From contig CAXIPT010000057.1 of NCBI GenBank assembly GCA_964030475.1, forward strand, positions 45,857 to 109,856: a DNA stretch of 64,000 nucleotides, written 5' to 3'. A program made the position numbers and the translations under genes. Numbering within the stretch: the first letter of the stretch is position 1; the number at the start of each line of letters is the position of its first letter. This document shows positions 34,838 through 46,849 of the stretch, piece after piece. The notes below the pieces were generated by a model that was not told the DNA's origin, searched no databases, and saw nothing but the letters and a program-made list of their open reading frames with translations. The DNA comes from Tethya wilhelma (lineage: Eukaryota > Porifera > Demospongiae > Tethyida > Tethyidae).

Positions 34838-35045
34838 ATTCTTGAACGAACAAACTTGGTACCATTGTCTTCACGTGCTTTTGGTATCGTGTGCTCGAGT
34901 CTCCCGTTGAATGGCTAGATACAAGGAGAAAAGCGCTTCTCCGTATGGCAACCATTCATTTCTACATCATGCATAAATTCATAAGCTACTTGAAAAGTCA
35001 AATTGACGACCCTTTCCAGGTAGATAAGTGTGCGTTATTTGGAAT
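34838..35045 (-). repeat. Partial Rep-1, reverse orientation
   Basis: It shares the CTAGATACAAGGAGAAAAGC block and ends at GTGTGCGTTATTTGGAAT. The hairpin end is missing. Confidence 0.75.
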
Positions 35046-35320
35046 CCAAATATTCGCTGCCTGCTTGCTTTACCTGAAGATTTCTGGTTGTGCTGGACTC
35101 TCTGTAACCTTTCAGTCTTCAATATTTAGAAGGTGAATAGACTAATGTGTTATGTAGTATTCATTATAAGATGAACAAAGCAATTAAATACAGCTCAGCC
35201 TCCTGAAATTACTTCAGTACTAATTAGCCTGAGCTCCATGCTGATCATTAGTGTACAAGTAACTACCATATACACACAAACTCGAATGTGATTTGTAGAA
35301 TTATGAAAAAATTTGAACAA

Positions 35321-35590
35321 ACAAGTAAAAAAAACATTGGAAATATAATGAGACATAGGAATGGCTAAATCGTAAAAAGAAGGCAAACAAGATGGAATAG
35401 CTGGCAGAGTGTGTAAAGAATTATTCCTATGGGCATCATGAGGGACTCAACATGGAAAGAGAGTACTTCATGCAGCCCACACAGGAAGAATTCGGCACAC
35501 ACTCTGCCAGCTATTCCATCTTGTTTGCCTTCTTTTAACGATTTGGCCATTCTTATGTCTCATTACATTTCCAATGTTTTTTTTACTTGT
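35321..35590. mobile_element. ACAAGT-family foldback MITE
   Basis: A complete 270-bp hairpin from ACAAGTAAAAAAAACATTGG to its inverse. The left flank also matches the extended terminal sequence seen at other copies. Confidence 0.9.
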
Positions 35591-35673
35591 ATTATGATAA
35601 TCTAAGTCCTGATTCATCTCTTAAGAAAAGCAAGAGCATCCAGGTATAACAAAGTTCCAGGCAACTTGCATTT

Positions 35674-36130
35674 AATTCCAAATAATGCACACTTTTGTGT
35701 GTGGAAAGGGTGGTCAATTCGAATTTTCTAGAAGCTAATGCATTATGCACGAGTGTAGAAATTAATGGCGGCCATATGGAGGAGGCGCTTTTTGCCTTGT
35801 ATCTACGTACTCAATGAGAGACGCTAAAAACCGATGGCAAAAGCGACTGTCCCAGAAGTAACGAAGTTCATTCGTTCAAGAATCAGCTTCTAAAAGTTGA
35901 GCCAAGATAGAAGAAGAAGAAGAAGAATAAGTAGAAGATGGAGAAATTTGGAGGTTTGGCATGTTGGTGTTTGTTAGGCTCATTGGAAGGAGAAAGAGCT
36001 AAATAGTAGCTTAAGAAGCCTTTTAGTGCTAAGCGCTCAGTTTTTGCAGAGTTATTCGCATGAATATTTGTATTGCGCTAATGGGCCATCCGTGCCATTC
36101 CTGTGTACCCAGTACTACCGTACTGGGAAT
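35674..36130 (+). repeat. Rep-1 copy
   Basis: It runs from the AATTCCAAATAATGCACACT start to the terminal hairpin CCCAGTACTACCGTACTGGG, with a (GAA)n tract at 35910-35940. Confidence 0.9.
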
Positions 36131-36163
36131 ATTCAGCCACACAACTACATGTGTATGTACCAA

Positions 36164-36360
36164 TATAATGGGAATTTTTTGTGGGGGAAAATTTTTGCAT
36201 TTTTGTCTTGAATAGAAATTTGCAGAGAAAATTTTTGGGAGTTGCGTCTCATGACGACCTCATACTTCACATATTACGTGGGGGAAATTTTTCCTGAAAT
36301 GTTACCAAACAGCGAAATCTGTACAAAAAAATTTCTCCCACAAAAATTTCCTGGTAATTG
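36164..36360. mobile_element. Diverged foldback MITE
   Basis: It shares GTGGGGGAAAATTTTTGC and the inverted CCCACAAAAATTTCC end with the element at 16243-16437. Confidence 0.7.
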
Positions 36361-36399
36361 ATGAAGTAATATTATATTGAATATAGGTTATTCACTTAA

Positions 36400-36760
36400 G
36401 AGATAGGAAATATCTGATCATTTGGTAAAGACCACACATTACAAGAAAGCTTTGTACACAGCAAAGAGTATCTTAAAGGCACCACATCTACGTGAAGCAA
36501 CACTGAATCAAGTAAAAGAATTGTTGCAACTGAATGCAAAATCCTTTGCAAGTGTGTTCCTCATCCTTCTGTACTGTGATCATTATTGCTTGATGGAATA
36601 TCTGGTTTAAACTTAGAAGAGCTTGTGAAAGAATTGATTGAGAAAGCTCCTGTATTAATGACTGTAATCAACACTGCAGCTAGTTCTGGTAACCCTAGTC
36701 AGAATCTACTGGGGTGACACTAATTGCAGTAGCAGTATTGTTGAAATCAAGATGCAGGTA
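36400..36760 (+). pseudogene. DUF6589-like N-terminal fragment
   Basis: One frame reads HYKKALYTAKSILKAPHLRE and a second, after a frameshift near 36540, reads LNLEELVKELIEKAPVLMTV and INTAASSGN. The pattern of a helical lead-in followed by L-x-E-K-x-P-V-L is typical of the N-terminal half of DUF6589-family proteins. The remainder is absent. It may be related to the C-terminal fragment at 14470. Confidence 0.5.
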
Positions 36761-37590
36761 TATGTGCAAGCCATGAAATTATCATTCACATTATCTCTGT
36801 GTATTCCCTGTACTGTAGTACTGGGTACACAGGAATGGCACGGATGGCCCATTACAAATTATGCGAATAACTCTGCAAAAACTGAGCGCTTAGCATAAGC
36901 TACTATTTAGCTCTTTCTCTTTCTAATGAGCCCAAAAACATGGCCTAAAACCATCGCAAAAGTAACAAACAAACATGCCAAACCCTTCTCCATCTTCATA
37001 TTCTTTTTCTTCATCTATTTTGGCTCAACTTTTCTCAGAGACTATTCACTTTTACACAGCTCTATAGTAGTGTGTGCGCAGATAGGAAACTCAATTGGAC
37101 ATTTGCATGCACAAATGGTATACAAGCTTGTACACCACTAGTATGCAAACTGCATGTGCACCATTTGAGAAATGAACTCAATTTCCCAAGGAAGTGTATA
37201 AACATGTTACACTAAGAGTGAGCAGCTTGTCATACTTTTGCACATTTTCTTGCACACTATATGTTTGTCTCTACCAATATGTATACTATATGAACACCCA
37301 CTGTATTTGCTGGTCTATCCACTAATCAAATAATATCATAATATTATTCATATTTTTAATGACAACAAATTGAGTTTTACAAGCATACAATGATTATGAT
37401 ATAGTTTCACAGCAACTATGTACAATAAATAGCAAGAATATAGAATAAGAAGAATAACAGGCACAAGGAGCCAAGTAGTGTCCATGGATTGAGTACATTA
37501 CTGGTTCTCCGTATATTCTGCATAAAGAAATTACACAAAAATAATGCACACATTCACATGCACATTATCAAAATGAATCAGGCACACACA
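36761..37590. other. No gene; partial Rep-1
   Basis: Positions 36804-37045 are a reverse Rep-1 piece with a degraded hairpin. The remainder to the (CA)n tract at 37592-37626 is unassigned. Confidence 0.6.
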
Positions 37591-37591
37591 T

Positions 37592-37629
<38 letters not shown>

Positions 37630-37639
37630 GGATCAATAG

Positions 37640-38222
37640 TCCAAATTGGAGCATCATATGGTGGGGACTTTGTAGAAGGTGTACCTTCCTTTCGGACTTT
37701 TTTTGCCACAGTTCCACCTTCCTTCAAAACTTTCTCCTGATATCGCCCATCTAGCAGACTCATGAAATCATTGAGAGCTGTGCAAAAGCAAATCAAAGAT
37801 TTAATCAACCACTGATAGGGAAGTACATGAGGCCTATATATGTATACCTCTTGATCGCCAGGGTAGTCTATGTTCAACAAGGCAGTTAGGATCATCCTGG
37901 TCATCACTTTCTTCTGTCATGAAGTCCAAGGACAACTGCTCCCAATGTTCTTCTTCTTGAACATTAATGACTGATTTGCGTTTTTCAAATTTCTAATAAT
38001 TTTAAAATTAATCGATAAATTAATACATGAAATTGCATCAATTCACACGCTGCCTAAGCTTCTTTCTCTTAGCCTCCTTTTCTGCTCTTGTCATATTGTC
38101 CTCCTTGCCATCTGCCAACCACTGACGTCGAATGCTCTCATACTTACGCTTGATGGCAATTATAACGTTGAAATCATTGTGACATTTTGTACAAGTAGAG
38201 AGCGCAAATTGAGTTAGATTAT
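37640..38222 (-). pseudogene. Partial second copy of the coiled-coil gene (3' exons)
   Basis: On the minus strand, 38213-38041 encodes VIIAIKRKYESIRRQWLADG and a basic stretch. The next exon (about 37982-37846) has the acidic DFMTEESDDQDD. A last exon (about 37785-37632) has LNDFMSLLDGRYQEKV and KKVRKEGTPSTKSPP and runs into a microsatellite. Positions 37845-38222 match 39214-39616 closely. Twenty-odd bases at the 5' splice site (around 38047) are deleted, joining exon to intron and creating a stop. Confidence 0.65.
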
Positions 38223-38462
38223 ACAAGTGAAAAAAACATTAGAAATGTAATGAGACATAGGAATGGCCAAATCGTAAAAAAGAAAGCAAACAAGAACGAA
38301 TGGCTGTTTGAGTGTGTGCAGAAGCATTCCTGTGTGGGCTGCACCTAGTACTCTCTTCCCATGTTGAGTCCTTCATGTTGCCCATAGGAATAATTCTTTA
38401 CACACTCAAACAGCCATTCGTTCTTGTTTGCTTTCTTTTTTTCTAATGTTTTTTTCACTTGT
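38223..38462. mobile_element. ACAAGT-family foldback MITE
   Basis: A 240-bp hairpin with ACAAGTGAAAAAAACATTAG ends. It begins exactly where the coiled-coil gene copy breaks off; in the other copy (39616) the gene continues. Confidence 0.9.
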
Positions 38463-38761
38463 TTGTTCCCATTTTTCATAATTCTACATCACAGTTGAGT
38501 TTGTGTGTGTACAGTAGTTACGTGTATACTATTAGCATGGATATTATTAATCCATGTTATCTGTCTAATAGTCACTGCGAAGCAGGCTCAGGAGGCTGGA
38601 GCTGTATCTTACAAAATTTACTTGCTTTTCTCATCTTCTTATAATGACAACTATGTAACAAAGTAGTCTATTCACCTCCTAAATATTTAAGACTGACCCT
38701 GGTTACAGAGACTTCAGCACAACCAGAAATCTTCAGGTAAAACAGGCAGGGCAACGAATAT

Positions 38762-39182
38762 TCGGATTTCAAATAACGCACACTTGTCTAACTGGAAAGG
38801 GTCGGCAAGTTGATTTCCACTGTAGCTAATGAATTATTAATGAGTATAGAAATGAATGGCTGCCATACGGAGAAGGCGCTTTTTGTCTTGTATCTAGCGA
38901 CTCAGCTAGAGAGACGAATAACCGATACAAAAAGCACGTAAAGACAAAGAAACCAAGTTCATTTGTTCAAGAATCAGCTTCTGAAAGCGAGCGGTCTTTG
39001 AGAAAAGTCGTTCCAAGATAGAAGAAGAAGAAAAAGAAGAAGAAGAAGANNNNNNNNNNNNNNNNNNNNNNNNNNNNNNNNNNNNNNNNNNNNNNNNNNN
39101 NNNNNNNNNNNNNNNNNNNNNNNNNNNNNNNNNNNNGCCATCCGTGCCATTCCTTTGTACCCAGTACTACCTTACTGGGAAT
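38762..39182 (+). repeat. Rep-1 copy containing the N gap
   Basis: It starts at TTTCAAATAACGCACACTTG, has a (GAA)n tract running into 87 N (39050-39136), and resumes with the hairpin end. The gap is probably the purine tract and the following 100-200 bases. Confidence 0.85.
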
Positions 39183-39221
39183 GATATTTTCCATGTTTTT
39201 TTTTTACTTGTATATGTATAC

Positions 39222-40640
39222 CTCTTGATCGCCAGGGTAGTCTATGTTCAACAAGGCAGTTAGGATCATCCTGGTCATCACTTTCTTCTGTCATGAAGTC
39301 CAAGGACAACTGCTCCCAATGTTCTTCTTCTTGAATGTTAATGACTGATTTGCGGTTTTCAAATTTCTAGTAATTTCAAAATTTATCGATAAGTTCATAC
39401 ATGAGATTGCATCAATTCACACAAAATACTTACCCTGTGAAGACGCTGCCTAAGCTTCTTTCTCTTAGCTTCCTTTTCTGCTCTTGTCACATTGTCCTCC
39501 TTGCCATCTGCCAACCACTGACGTCGAAGGCTCTCATACTTACGCTTGATGGCAACTATAACGTTGAAATCATTGTGACATTTTATACAAGTAGAGAGCC
39601 CAAATTGAGTTAGATTATATACCTTGCACTTGGTCCTTTGAAAAACTATCTGTAGCTTCCTCAATTTCTCTTGCAATCATACACTTTATGGTCTTGTTGT
39701 GTGGTGTGGTAGAACTGGAATAGCCAAATTAGTGGTAAATTACTGATCTTTCATTTCCCCAAAAGCAATTATTTACCTCTCTTCAAGTTTAAATCCTTCC
39801 TCTAAACCATCGTGAATGCTACACACCTTAACCTACAAAAAAAAACAAAAAACAAACAAAAAAAATAATGATATATCCATAAATGTCAAGATACAGGTGA
39901 TACTTACAGATAAACTCTTGGTTACTACTCTTTTGCCCTTCTTGTGTTGTATTGGTGAGGATGAGGAAGAACTAGGAGTTTCAGATCGCATGACACTCAT
40001 AACCTGTCCTTCAATGTCATCCATTCTCTTGGAAAATTCCTTTTGTGTTTGCTTGATTTCTTCTTGTTGATTCAGAACTTTCATGAGCAGGATTTGTTGC
40101 TGCTGTAATAAGTGTCTAACATCTGAGTCTTGACCACCTTGATTCATATGGACATTAAGTTCGGGATTTGCCCCACTACCAGAAAGTTCATTCACGTCAG
40201 ATGTCAAAGCTCCGTGATGGTTGCTAGAAAATTGTGGTCCATGTACATATTGTGAAGACATTGGATTGAATGAACGCTGTGGACCTGTCACATTCTGACG
40301 GGAGTTAAACAAAGATGAACCACTTAAGGGTTGATGTGGTTGAAAGCTATAAACTTGTTCTTGATGGATATGGTCAAGATCTTCATCAAGTTCAATATCG
40401 TTGTAACAAGAGGTATGACTCCGATCACCCGGAGAGTAAGTGATCGCACTGGCATTTTTATCCACGGGGTCATTGTGGTTTCGAGCAAAAATCCTTGATG
40501 AAGCACTGCTAGAACGTTTGCCCCCTTAAAAGGTACTAGTTTTAGCTTGTGGGGCTACACTTCGTTGATTTCTGCTCATCTGGGAGCTAAGTTCAGTCAC
40601 AAACTGTGAAACAGCTCGGCTATTGAAAGATCTTCTGTCC
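39222..40640 (-). pseudogene. Spliced coiled-coil gene of unknown function
   Basis: Exons on the minus strand: about 40640-39910 (serine/glutamine-rich, then a coiled-coil with LLQQQQILLMKVLNQQEEIK near 40100 and a basic end, followed by GTAAGT), 39835-39785, 39719-39615, 39577-39432 (AIKRKYESLRRQWLADGK, very basic, followed by GTAAGT) and 39368-39222 (DFMTEESDDQDDPN, LPWRSR). The exon borders have good GT-AG signals and keep frame, so this was a real gene. A TAA at about 40530 lies in frame in the first exon, and no start methionine is evident upstream. I do not recognise the family; similar C-terminal ends occur in uncharacterised invertebrate proteins. A DNA-binding or chromatin role is only a guess from the basic region. 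Confidence 0.5.
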
Positions 40641-41680
40641 ACTTTTTACTTTTGGCGCCTAATTCTCCCTGCACGTGGTAATCACATGGTAATGATCAAT
40701 CACGTTCACACGGTAATGATCATGTGACATTGTTAGCAAACATTGGACCGCTTGGTGAGCAATCCCGGATTTCATGGCCTCAGTTGACATCTACATCTAC
40801 TACATTTACGTCTACATCTCCAGCACATGAATATATAAACTAGCTGAGGCTAACTGAGTCCAGGTTGATCATGTAATGCGGACTTGTTGGGCGGCCCAGC
40901 CGCCACACTGTCAAGCTGTTGTGATCAGGGGTGGTTCTACAGTACTAGACTGTATGTGACGCTAGGTTTACAATCTCTTGGTGTTGTTATATAGGTTCGA
41001 CAAATGCTACATCTACAAGGATTCGGCGAAGAAACACACCTAAAGAAAAAAAATGAAATACGAAAAAGAAGGAAGAAACAAAAGAATAAACTTAAATCCA
41101 GGCAAACAAAGGAACTACACAGCAAGATATCGGAGCAACAGAGTCAAATTCTGGAAACTGAAAGGAAAAGCATAACATACAGATGCATGGGCAAAGACGT
41201 ACTGGGAACGATGGCATTATGAGTTTGAAGAACTCAAGAACCACATTAAAACAGAAAGGGAACTGAGGTTCAGAGCAAGGTATAACGTTATCGGAAAGCA
41301 ACCTTCTGTATCTATACTTCCACACATAGATCTTTGACTGCTGACTAATCCTTCCAAATTTGGTAGTACAGCGAGTGATGAGGATATAATATGTGGGCAG
41401 AGGATCATTTGGAATAGTTAAATTTCAACAATATAGAGGCCGTCATCACTATGAGCAAAGATCTATCAACCACTAAGCCATTGAATAAGGTACAGTGACC
41501 TCAGAAACCCAGTTGTTTGTTTCTTGAATAATTATTATAAGCATTGACGAATAAATTGTTATATGCAGAAAAAATTAAACTTTGAAATAGCTAGCTAATA
41601 AAATTATTAATGACTGCCATGCAGTGGTTGCCAATGTTATTCTGGATTGATATCCATGACCAAGTTTGTTTTATCTTCAT
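40641..41680 (+). other. Possible 5' exon of the MULE element, otherwise no gene
   Basis: Positions 41010-41335 in one frame read a lysine/arginine-rich protein with two stops (GRNKRINLNPGKQRNYTARY, YWERWHYEFEELKNHIKTER). It may be the decayed N-terminal DNA-binding region of the MULE transposase that follows. The rest is unassigned. Confidence 0.35.
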
Positions 41681-41693
41681 TCATACACACATG

Positions 41694-43702
41694 ACATTGT
41701 ACAGAAGGTAAACAGTGATGTTCGCCTCTATTGGAGTAAATCTGAGAGGAGAAAAGAAATTTGTTTTAGTAATACACCATTTTCGGTAAAGGAGAGTAAG
41801 ACTTTAGATTGCCAGTTTGGACACAAATACTATAAACAAAAAGAAAAACAGGGGAAGAAATTATGGTTACAAGGTTCGCGAAAAATTGGGTGTAGGGCAC
41901 ATATTGCATTCACTTTGTACCCAGAATATTCTATTACTAAAGAAGAGCTTTCCAAATGGAGAATACGTTGCCTCAAAGAGCAAAAAATGAAGGAATAGCA
42001 ACAAATCTTACAAAGTCAGACCACAGTAAAGACAAAACTAAAATATTTTGTGTCGTTTCCATCTCACTCAGGGCATCCCATTGGACAGGAGGCTGTCTTT
42101 ACACAAAAAATAAACCCAAAAGTGGCCCAAAAATTTCTGAAATGGTCCAATCAGGGATAACAGACACAGTAGAAGTAAGACGGTCACTAAAATACTATGT
42201 AGACAATTTTATTTGCAAGGAATTAGGACACAAGCCTCATCCACACAACAGAGCATTTTATCCACTCAAACAAGACATTACGAACCACATCAATATGACT
42301 AAAAGAGCAATAGATCTTTCAGTATTTGATCAAGAAAACCTAAAATTGAAAGTGGAAGAGTGGTCAAAAAGTAACCCAGCATCATAATACTATTTCAGAC
42401 CATTTGGAAAGGAATCAACTGATTGCAGAAACGAAAACCAGCCATCTTTCTTATACATCCATCAGGAAAAATGGCAAAGGGAGCTGTTAACAACATATGG
42501 GAATACCATCACCTTAATGGATGCAACTTACAAGACAACAAAATATAGTGTACCACTCTTCTTTCTCTGTGTAAAAACAAATGTTAATTACACAGTTGTT
42601 GCAGAATTTATTTTACAAACAGAGAATGCAGACACAATTTTTGAGGCTCTTTCAATTATTAAGATGTGGACACCAGAATGGAACCCCCAATTCTTTATCA
42701 CAGACTACTCAGATGCTGAAATGAGTGCTATCAGTAAGCTCTTCCCCAACACTCAATTATATTTATGTGAATTCCACAGAGAGCAGGCTTGGGAAAGATG
42801 GGTAAAGGATAGAAAGCATGATCTAAGTGAAATCGAAGCCTCTACATTACTAGATCTACTCAGAGACTGTGCCAATGCTCCAGTAAATTTAAAATTTCCA
42901 AACCAACCAGCTGATCATCTATTTCAAGAAGCTCTGAAGCAGCTAATGTCATCTGACATATGGAAAAAAAAAACAAGTTCAACAATGGCTAACAGCAACA
43001 TGGCTATCATGTCCTACTCTTTGGGCTTACTCATACAGGGATCAGACATATCATGCAGCTGTCAACACAACAAATGGAGTTGAATCACAAAACAAATTGC
43101 TCAAATACAGCTATCTTCCACGACGAAGGAATATAACTATCTCTAAATTAGTTACTGTGTTGCATGAAGACTTTATCCCAGACATTTATCACAGGTATCT
43201 ATTTCTAAACTTCAAAACATCTCCATCTTATAGAACTTACAATGATTTTGTTCCAAGGTACCTTCATGGACGACCACGTCAAGTTATACTTCACTGTCTG
43301 GAGAGAAAGAGCAGCAGCAAAAAATATGAACAATCAGATATTACTTCCCAAGATACAACAACAGGAGTATTTGTAGTCAAAGGTTCATCAAACAAGCTGC
43401 ACACAGTTAATTTTGGAACTACCACTGGCAAACCTTGTACGTGCCCTGACTGGACTCAATGGAGAATACCATGCAAGCATTTTTTTGCCGTATTCAAGCT
43501 TATTGATGAATGGGGATGGGACCGTCTACAAGAACAGTACAGATCTCAAGGCCACATTTCATGTGACACAAGCACCCTCTCAACACCGTTGCCAACAGAT
43601 ACTTCCTCTACAGACATGGAGGTTGAAACCATGACTGATGAGGTATGTCACACAGAACTAATGGAATTGCCAAGAAAGAAAGTAAGTTTGGTCATTATCT
43701 GA
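41694..43702 (+). pseudogene. Mutator-like (MULE) transposase with SWIM finger, CaRF-like N-terminus
   Basis: After an acceptor at about 41705 the frame carries a CaRF/FAR1-like N-terminal region (KIGCRAHIAFTLYPEYSI, HSGHPIG, NRAFYPLKQDITNHI). The MULE catalytic domain follows: DATYKTTKYSVPLFFL (first D, 42519), FFITDYSDAEMSAI (second D, 42692), LCEFHREQAWERW (42765) and NTTNGVESQNK (E, about 43077). The C-terminus has CTCPDWTQWRIPCKHFFAVF (43438), a SWIM zinc finger (CxC...CxH). A TAG at 41996, a slip near 42135, a stop after 42385 and a slip in the A10 run at 42964 break it; two of these are at homopolymers and might be sequencing errors. The CaRF link is family knowledge. Confidence 0.85.
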
Positions 43703-43774
43703 TTTGTACGCTAGTGCTGGTTTGAGTGTAATTGTTGCAAGTTTACATTTAATTTTCACTTTTGCTATATATAG

Positions 43775-44154
43775 CCTCCACCAGCTGAGAGCTTACGACA
43801 CCAATGCCAAGCTGTACGAATAACACTCAAAGAATTAGAATCACTTTCATTCAATGTAGATAGTGGTGCTGTACTCCAATCTCTTCAAGATGAACTACAA
43901 GCAATAAAAGCTAAGTATCTGGAAAATGTGAGTAGTGAAAATGGACTAATTATTCGGTATCAAGAGAAGAGCACAAATTCCTCTGAGAGATCAAGAAAGA
44001 TTAAATTAAAGTACAAGCGCTTGTCAATGAGAGGGCATGTAGCTCGTTATGGTTCTTTACCACAACAGACACAGTCTGGTAGACCTAGAGGAGATTATCG
44101 GCACCGAAACAGAGTTGGGAGAAAAGCATCCAAGTGGCGTAAGGTATTATAATA
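43775..44154 (+). CDS. Basic downstream exon(s) of the MULE gene
   Basis: An acceptor (TATATATAG) precedes an open stretch with a leucine-rich coiled-coil (SLQDELQAIKAKYLEN), then a basic region (SRKIKLKYKRLSMRGHVAR, RHRNRVGRKASKWRK), ending near a GTATTA. A small exon at 44245-44312 (SVTQAKVSGTTEN) lies before a nested MITE. It follows the SWIM exon in the same orientation and connects it to the CXXC and OTU exons. The function is unknown; the composition suggests nucleic-acid contact. Confidence 0.5.
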
Positions 44155-44363
44155 GATCATTAAATTTTATTTGTTAATATATTAGGTATAAATATTGCGT
44201 AAATTAATGTATGGGGGAAATATCCTACCAAACAAACACATGCAGGAATTATCATCAGTTACTCAAGCAAAAGTATCTGGCACTACAGAGAATTCTGTAC
44301 CTCAAGTAGTATCTCAAGGTATACATGCATGAGTATGCGCATATCACTGTTTGCCATAACTAT

Positions 44364-44635
44364 ACAAGTGAAAAAAAACATTAGAAATGTAATGAGTACA
44401 TAGGAATGGCCAAATCGTAAAAAGTAAGCAAACAAGATAGAAATGGTGGTCAGATTGAGAGAAGAGTTCATTTTGTGTGTCTCAATTATGTTCATATCCC
44501 TAACTCAATGACATAGTGGATACAGGAATGAACTCTTCTCTCAATCTGACCACCATTTCTATTTTGTTTGCTTACTTTTTACGATTTGGCCATTCCTATG
44601 TACTCATTACATTTCTAATGTTTTTTTTCACTTGT
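44364..44635. mobile_element. ACAAGT-family foldback MITE
   Basis: A complete 272-bp hairpin nested in an intron of the MULE gene. Confidence 0.9.
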
Positions 44636-44730
44636 TTGTTCTGTTTTTTTTCAGAATAATTAATATCTGCAAGTACCTAGCAAATTGTCTGAAGCAACTA
44701 ATAGCTATGGTGGAGTTTTGTATCCAGTAG

Positions 44731-45826
44731 TAGGGTGTGCAACATGAAAAATCAACATTCGACTTTTGAACAACTAATTCATGCAATATGTACAGTAGGT
44801 TGAAACTTAAATTAGCACACCTTCAAACTCCGTTGTCTCCTATCAACAAATGACTTCTGAATTCTTGGTACTAACTACTTTCAACAGAATCAGCCAGATG
44901 GTTACCAATAACAGAGGCTTGTTTCAACTCTATCAGAGAATTGGTAAGGCCCTCCTCTAACTAACGCAACATGGAGGGATTCGCTTCTCTCTTGCATGCA
45001 AGCAAAAATGGCAAATAATTGCGATTTTAGCGGTAAATTTTGCTGACAATGCAATATGAAACTTACGGTTTTCTTTCACTTTAGCGACAGAGATCAGGAA
45101 TCGAAGGTGCGCTAGTTTTAAGTACCAACTTACTCTACATGTTGCACGTATTTGGGGCGAGCCTGAGCGAGCCCCACATAAGGCTTGTAAATGATAAAAT
45201 TTCTGCTTGTTTGTACACGGTGGACACTTTCCGTATATTCAAATTATTCGAAAGCAGTGTTGTAATATTGAAATCGATTGTGCAATGATTTGCTAAGTCT
45301 GTTGATCATAGATAATCGAAGAAAATGCCTTGCACGGCGAAGAGAACTGTACAGAGAACGTATAGCTAGGGAAACGCCTGATGACCAAGAAAAGAGACTT
45401 CAAAGTGTAGACGAAATGAAACGCCCGAGGGAAACAGCACGCTCGTCTTGCCCAAGAAAGAGTCGGAGTCGATACATAAACTTCGCTTACGATCCAGCTA
45501 GCACACTGCACGCTTGCGTACTCCGCTCAAGTTGCACCATGCATGCATGATCTAGCCATAGGACTGGATCGTCGCGAAAGAAAACAAAACACTGACTTGT
45601 CAAAATCGAAATAATCGGATCGTCAAATTAGAAAACTACTTTTAGGTTTCGCTCAGAAATTTCAAGCCAATTTCTACTATCTATGCTTAGCATCGATGTA
45701 CTGTCTTCCCAATCTCAATGCTGTGGTCTTACAAACTGTATGCGCTCAGGCTCGCCCCATAGATGCTTGCATCTGTCTAGTAATTGTTCAAAAGTCGAAA
45801 GTTGATTTTTCATATTGCACACCCTA
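44731..45826. mobile_element. TAGGGTGTGC TIR element, 7-bp TSD
   Basis: The ends TAGGGTGTGCAACATGAAAA and a near-perfect inverse extend over about 40 bp. CCAGTAG is repeated at 44724-44730 and 45827-45833. The interior has one short arginine-rich frame (RRRELYRERIARETPDDQEK, 45330) that resembles the RRRE/TPDD-type repeats of some TE-encoded proteins, but there is no transposase. Its superfamily is uncertain; hAT with an imperfect 8-bp duplication is possible. Confidence 0.75.
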
Positions 45827-45879
45827 CCAGTAGTAGCGCGAGCGGAGTGGGAATAACAGATCCGTCACAAAATACATGA

Positions 45880-46373
45880 ATTCTAAATAACGCACACTTC
45901 TTTGTATGGAAAGGGTCGTCGACTAATTTCCAAGTAGCTAATGAATTATTCATGAGTATAGAAATCAATGGCTGCCATACTGAGAAGGCGCTTTTCGTCT
46001 TGTATCTAGCGACTTGGCTAGAAAGACGAATAACCGATGCCAAAAGCGGTTGTAGACAAAGAAACTAAGTTTATTCGTTCAACAATCAGCTTCTGAAAGT
46101 GAACAGTCTCAGAGAAAAACGGGCGCAAGATAGAAGAATAAGAAGAAGAAGATGGAGAAAATTGGAGGTTTGGCATATTTTAGTTTGATACTTTAACGAT
46201 GGTTTTAGGCCATGTTTTCGGGTTCATTAGAAAGAGAAAGAGCTAACTACTAGCTTAAGAAGCCTTTTAAAGCCAAGCGCCCAGTTTTTGCAGAGTTATT
46301 CGCGTGAATATTTGTATTACGCTAATGGGCCATCCGTGCCATTCCTATGTACCCAGTACTACCGTACTGGGAA
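45880..46373 (+). repeat. Rep-1 copy
   Basis: A near full-length copy from TTCTAAATAACGCACACTTC to the hairpin CCCAGTACTACCGTACTGGG, lying in an intron of the MULE gene. Confidence 0.9.
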
Positions 46374-46429
46374 TACATGCATGTAGGCCAATAAACACAT
46401 TTCACATTGCATTTTACAACAGTTAACAC

Positions 46430-46640
46430 AAAACGCTTACGAAATCGTTGTGGAGAATGTGAAGGATGTTTGAGATGATTGTGGTAAATGTACAGAGTGC
46501 CTTGACAAGAAGAAGTTTGGAGGACCTGGGCGGAAAAAGAAAGCTTGTAGATACAATAAATGTTCTGGGTTAACTACAACAGCAAACAAATCTGTCACAC
46601 AGTCAACAGACAAAATATCTGCTTTTGCAAAGCAATACCG
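46430..46640 (+). pseudogene. CXXC zinc finger exon of the MULE element
   Basis: The frame reads LRNRCGECEGCLR and, one base over, DCGKCTECLDKKKFGGPG followed by RKKKACRYNKC. All eight zinc-binding cysteines and the KFGG loop of the CXXC domain (as in CFP1, KDM2 and DNMT1) are present, so the domain would bind unmethylated CpG if intact. A one-base frameshift lies between the first and second cysteine clusters. It lies on the same strand between the MULE/SWIM exons and the OTU exon. Confidence 0.85.
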
Positions 46641-46849
46641 TAAGCAAAACTTATAGCTTTTTGACAGAGGAACAATCATGAATGTATACTACATCATGTC
46701 CACTTACATATAGGCATCAGCGGTAATACATGTACAAACAAGCAGCTGTCAAAAGAAGATATTTTACAGGTTCGTTTTAAACTGTATGCTAATGCTGTAT
46801 CAAGTGCAACATTACTAAATAGCAAGCAATGCCATCCATGTATGCATAA

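Noticed and set aside
38967..39194. Polyphenylalanine-containing minus-strand frame
   Set aside because: It is a translation of the (GAA)n tract and N run of a Rep-1 copy.
45278..45550. Helitron-associated arginine-rich ORF
   Set aside because: The frame lies inside a TIR element with a duplicated target. There is no Rep or helicase domain, and RRRE-type composition alone is not diagnostic.
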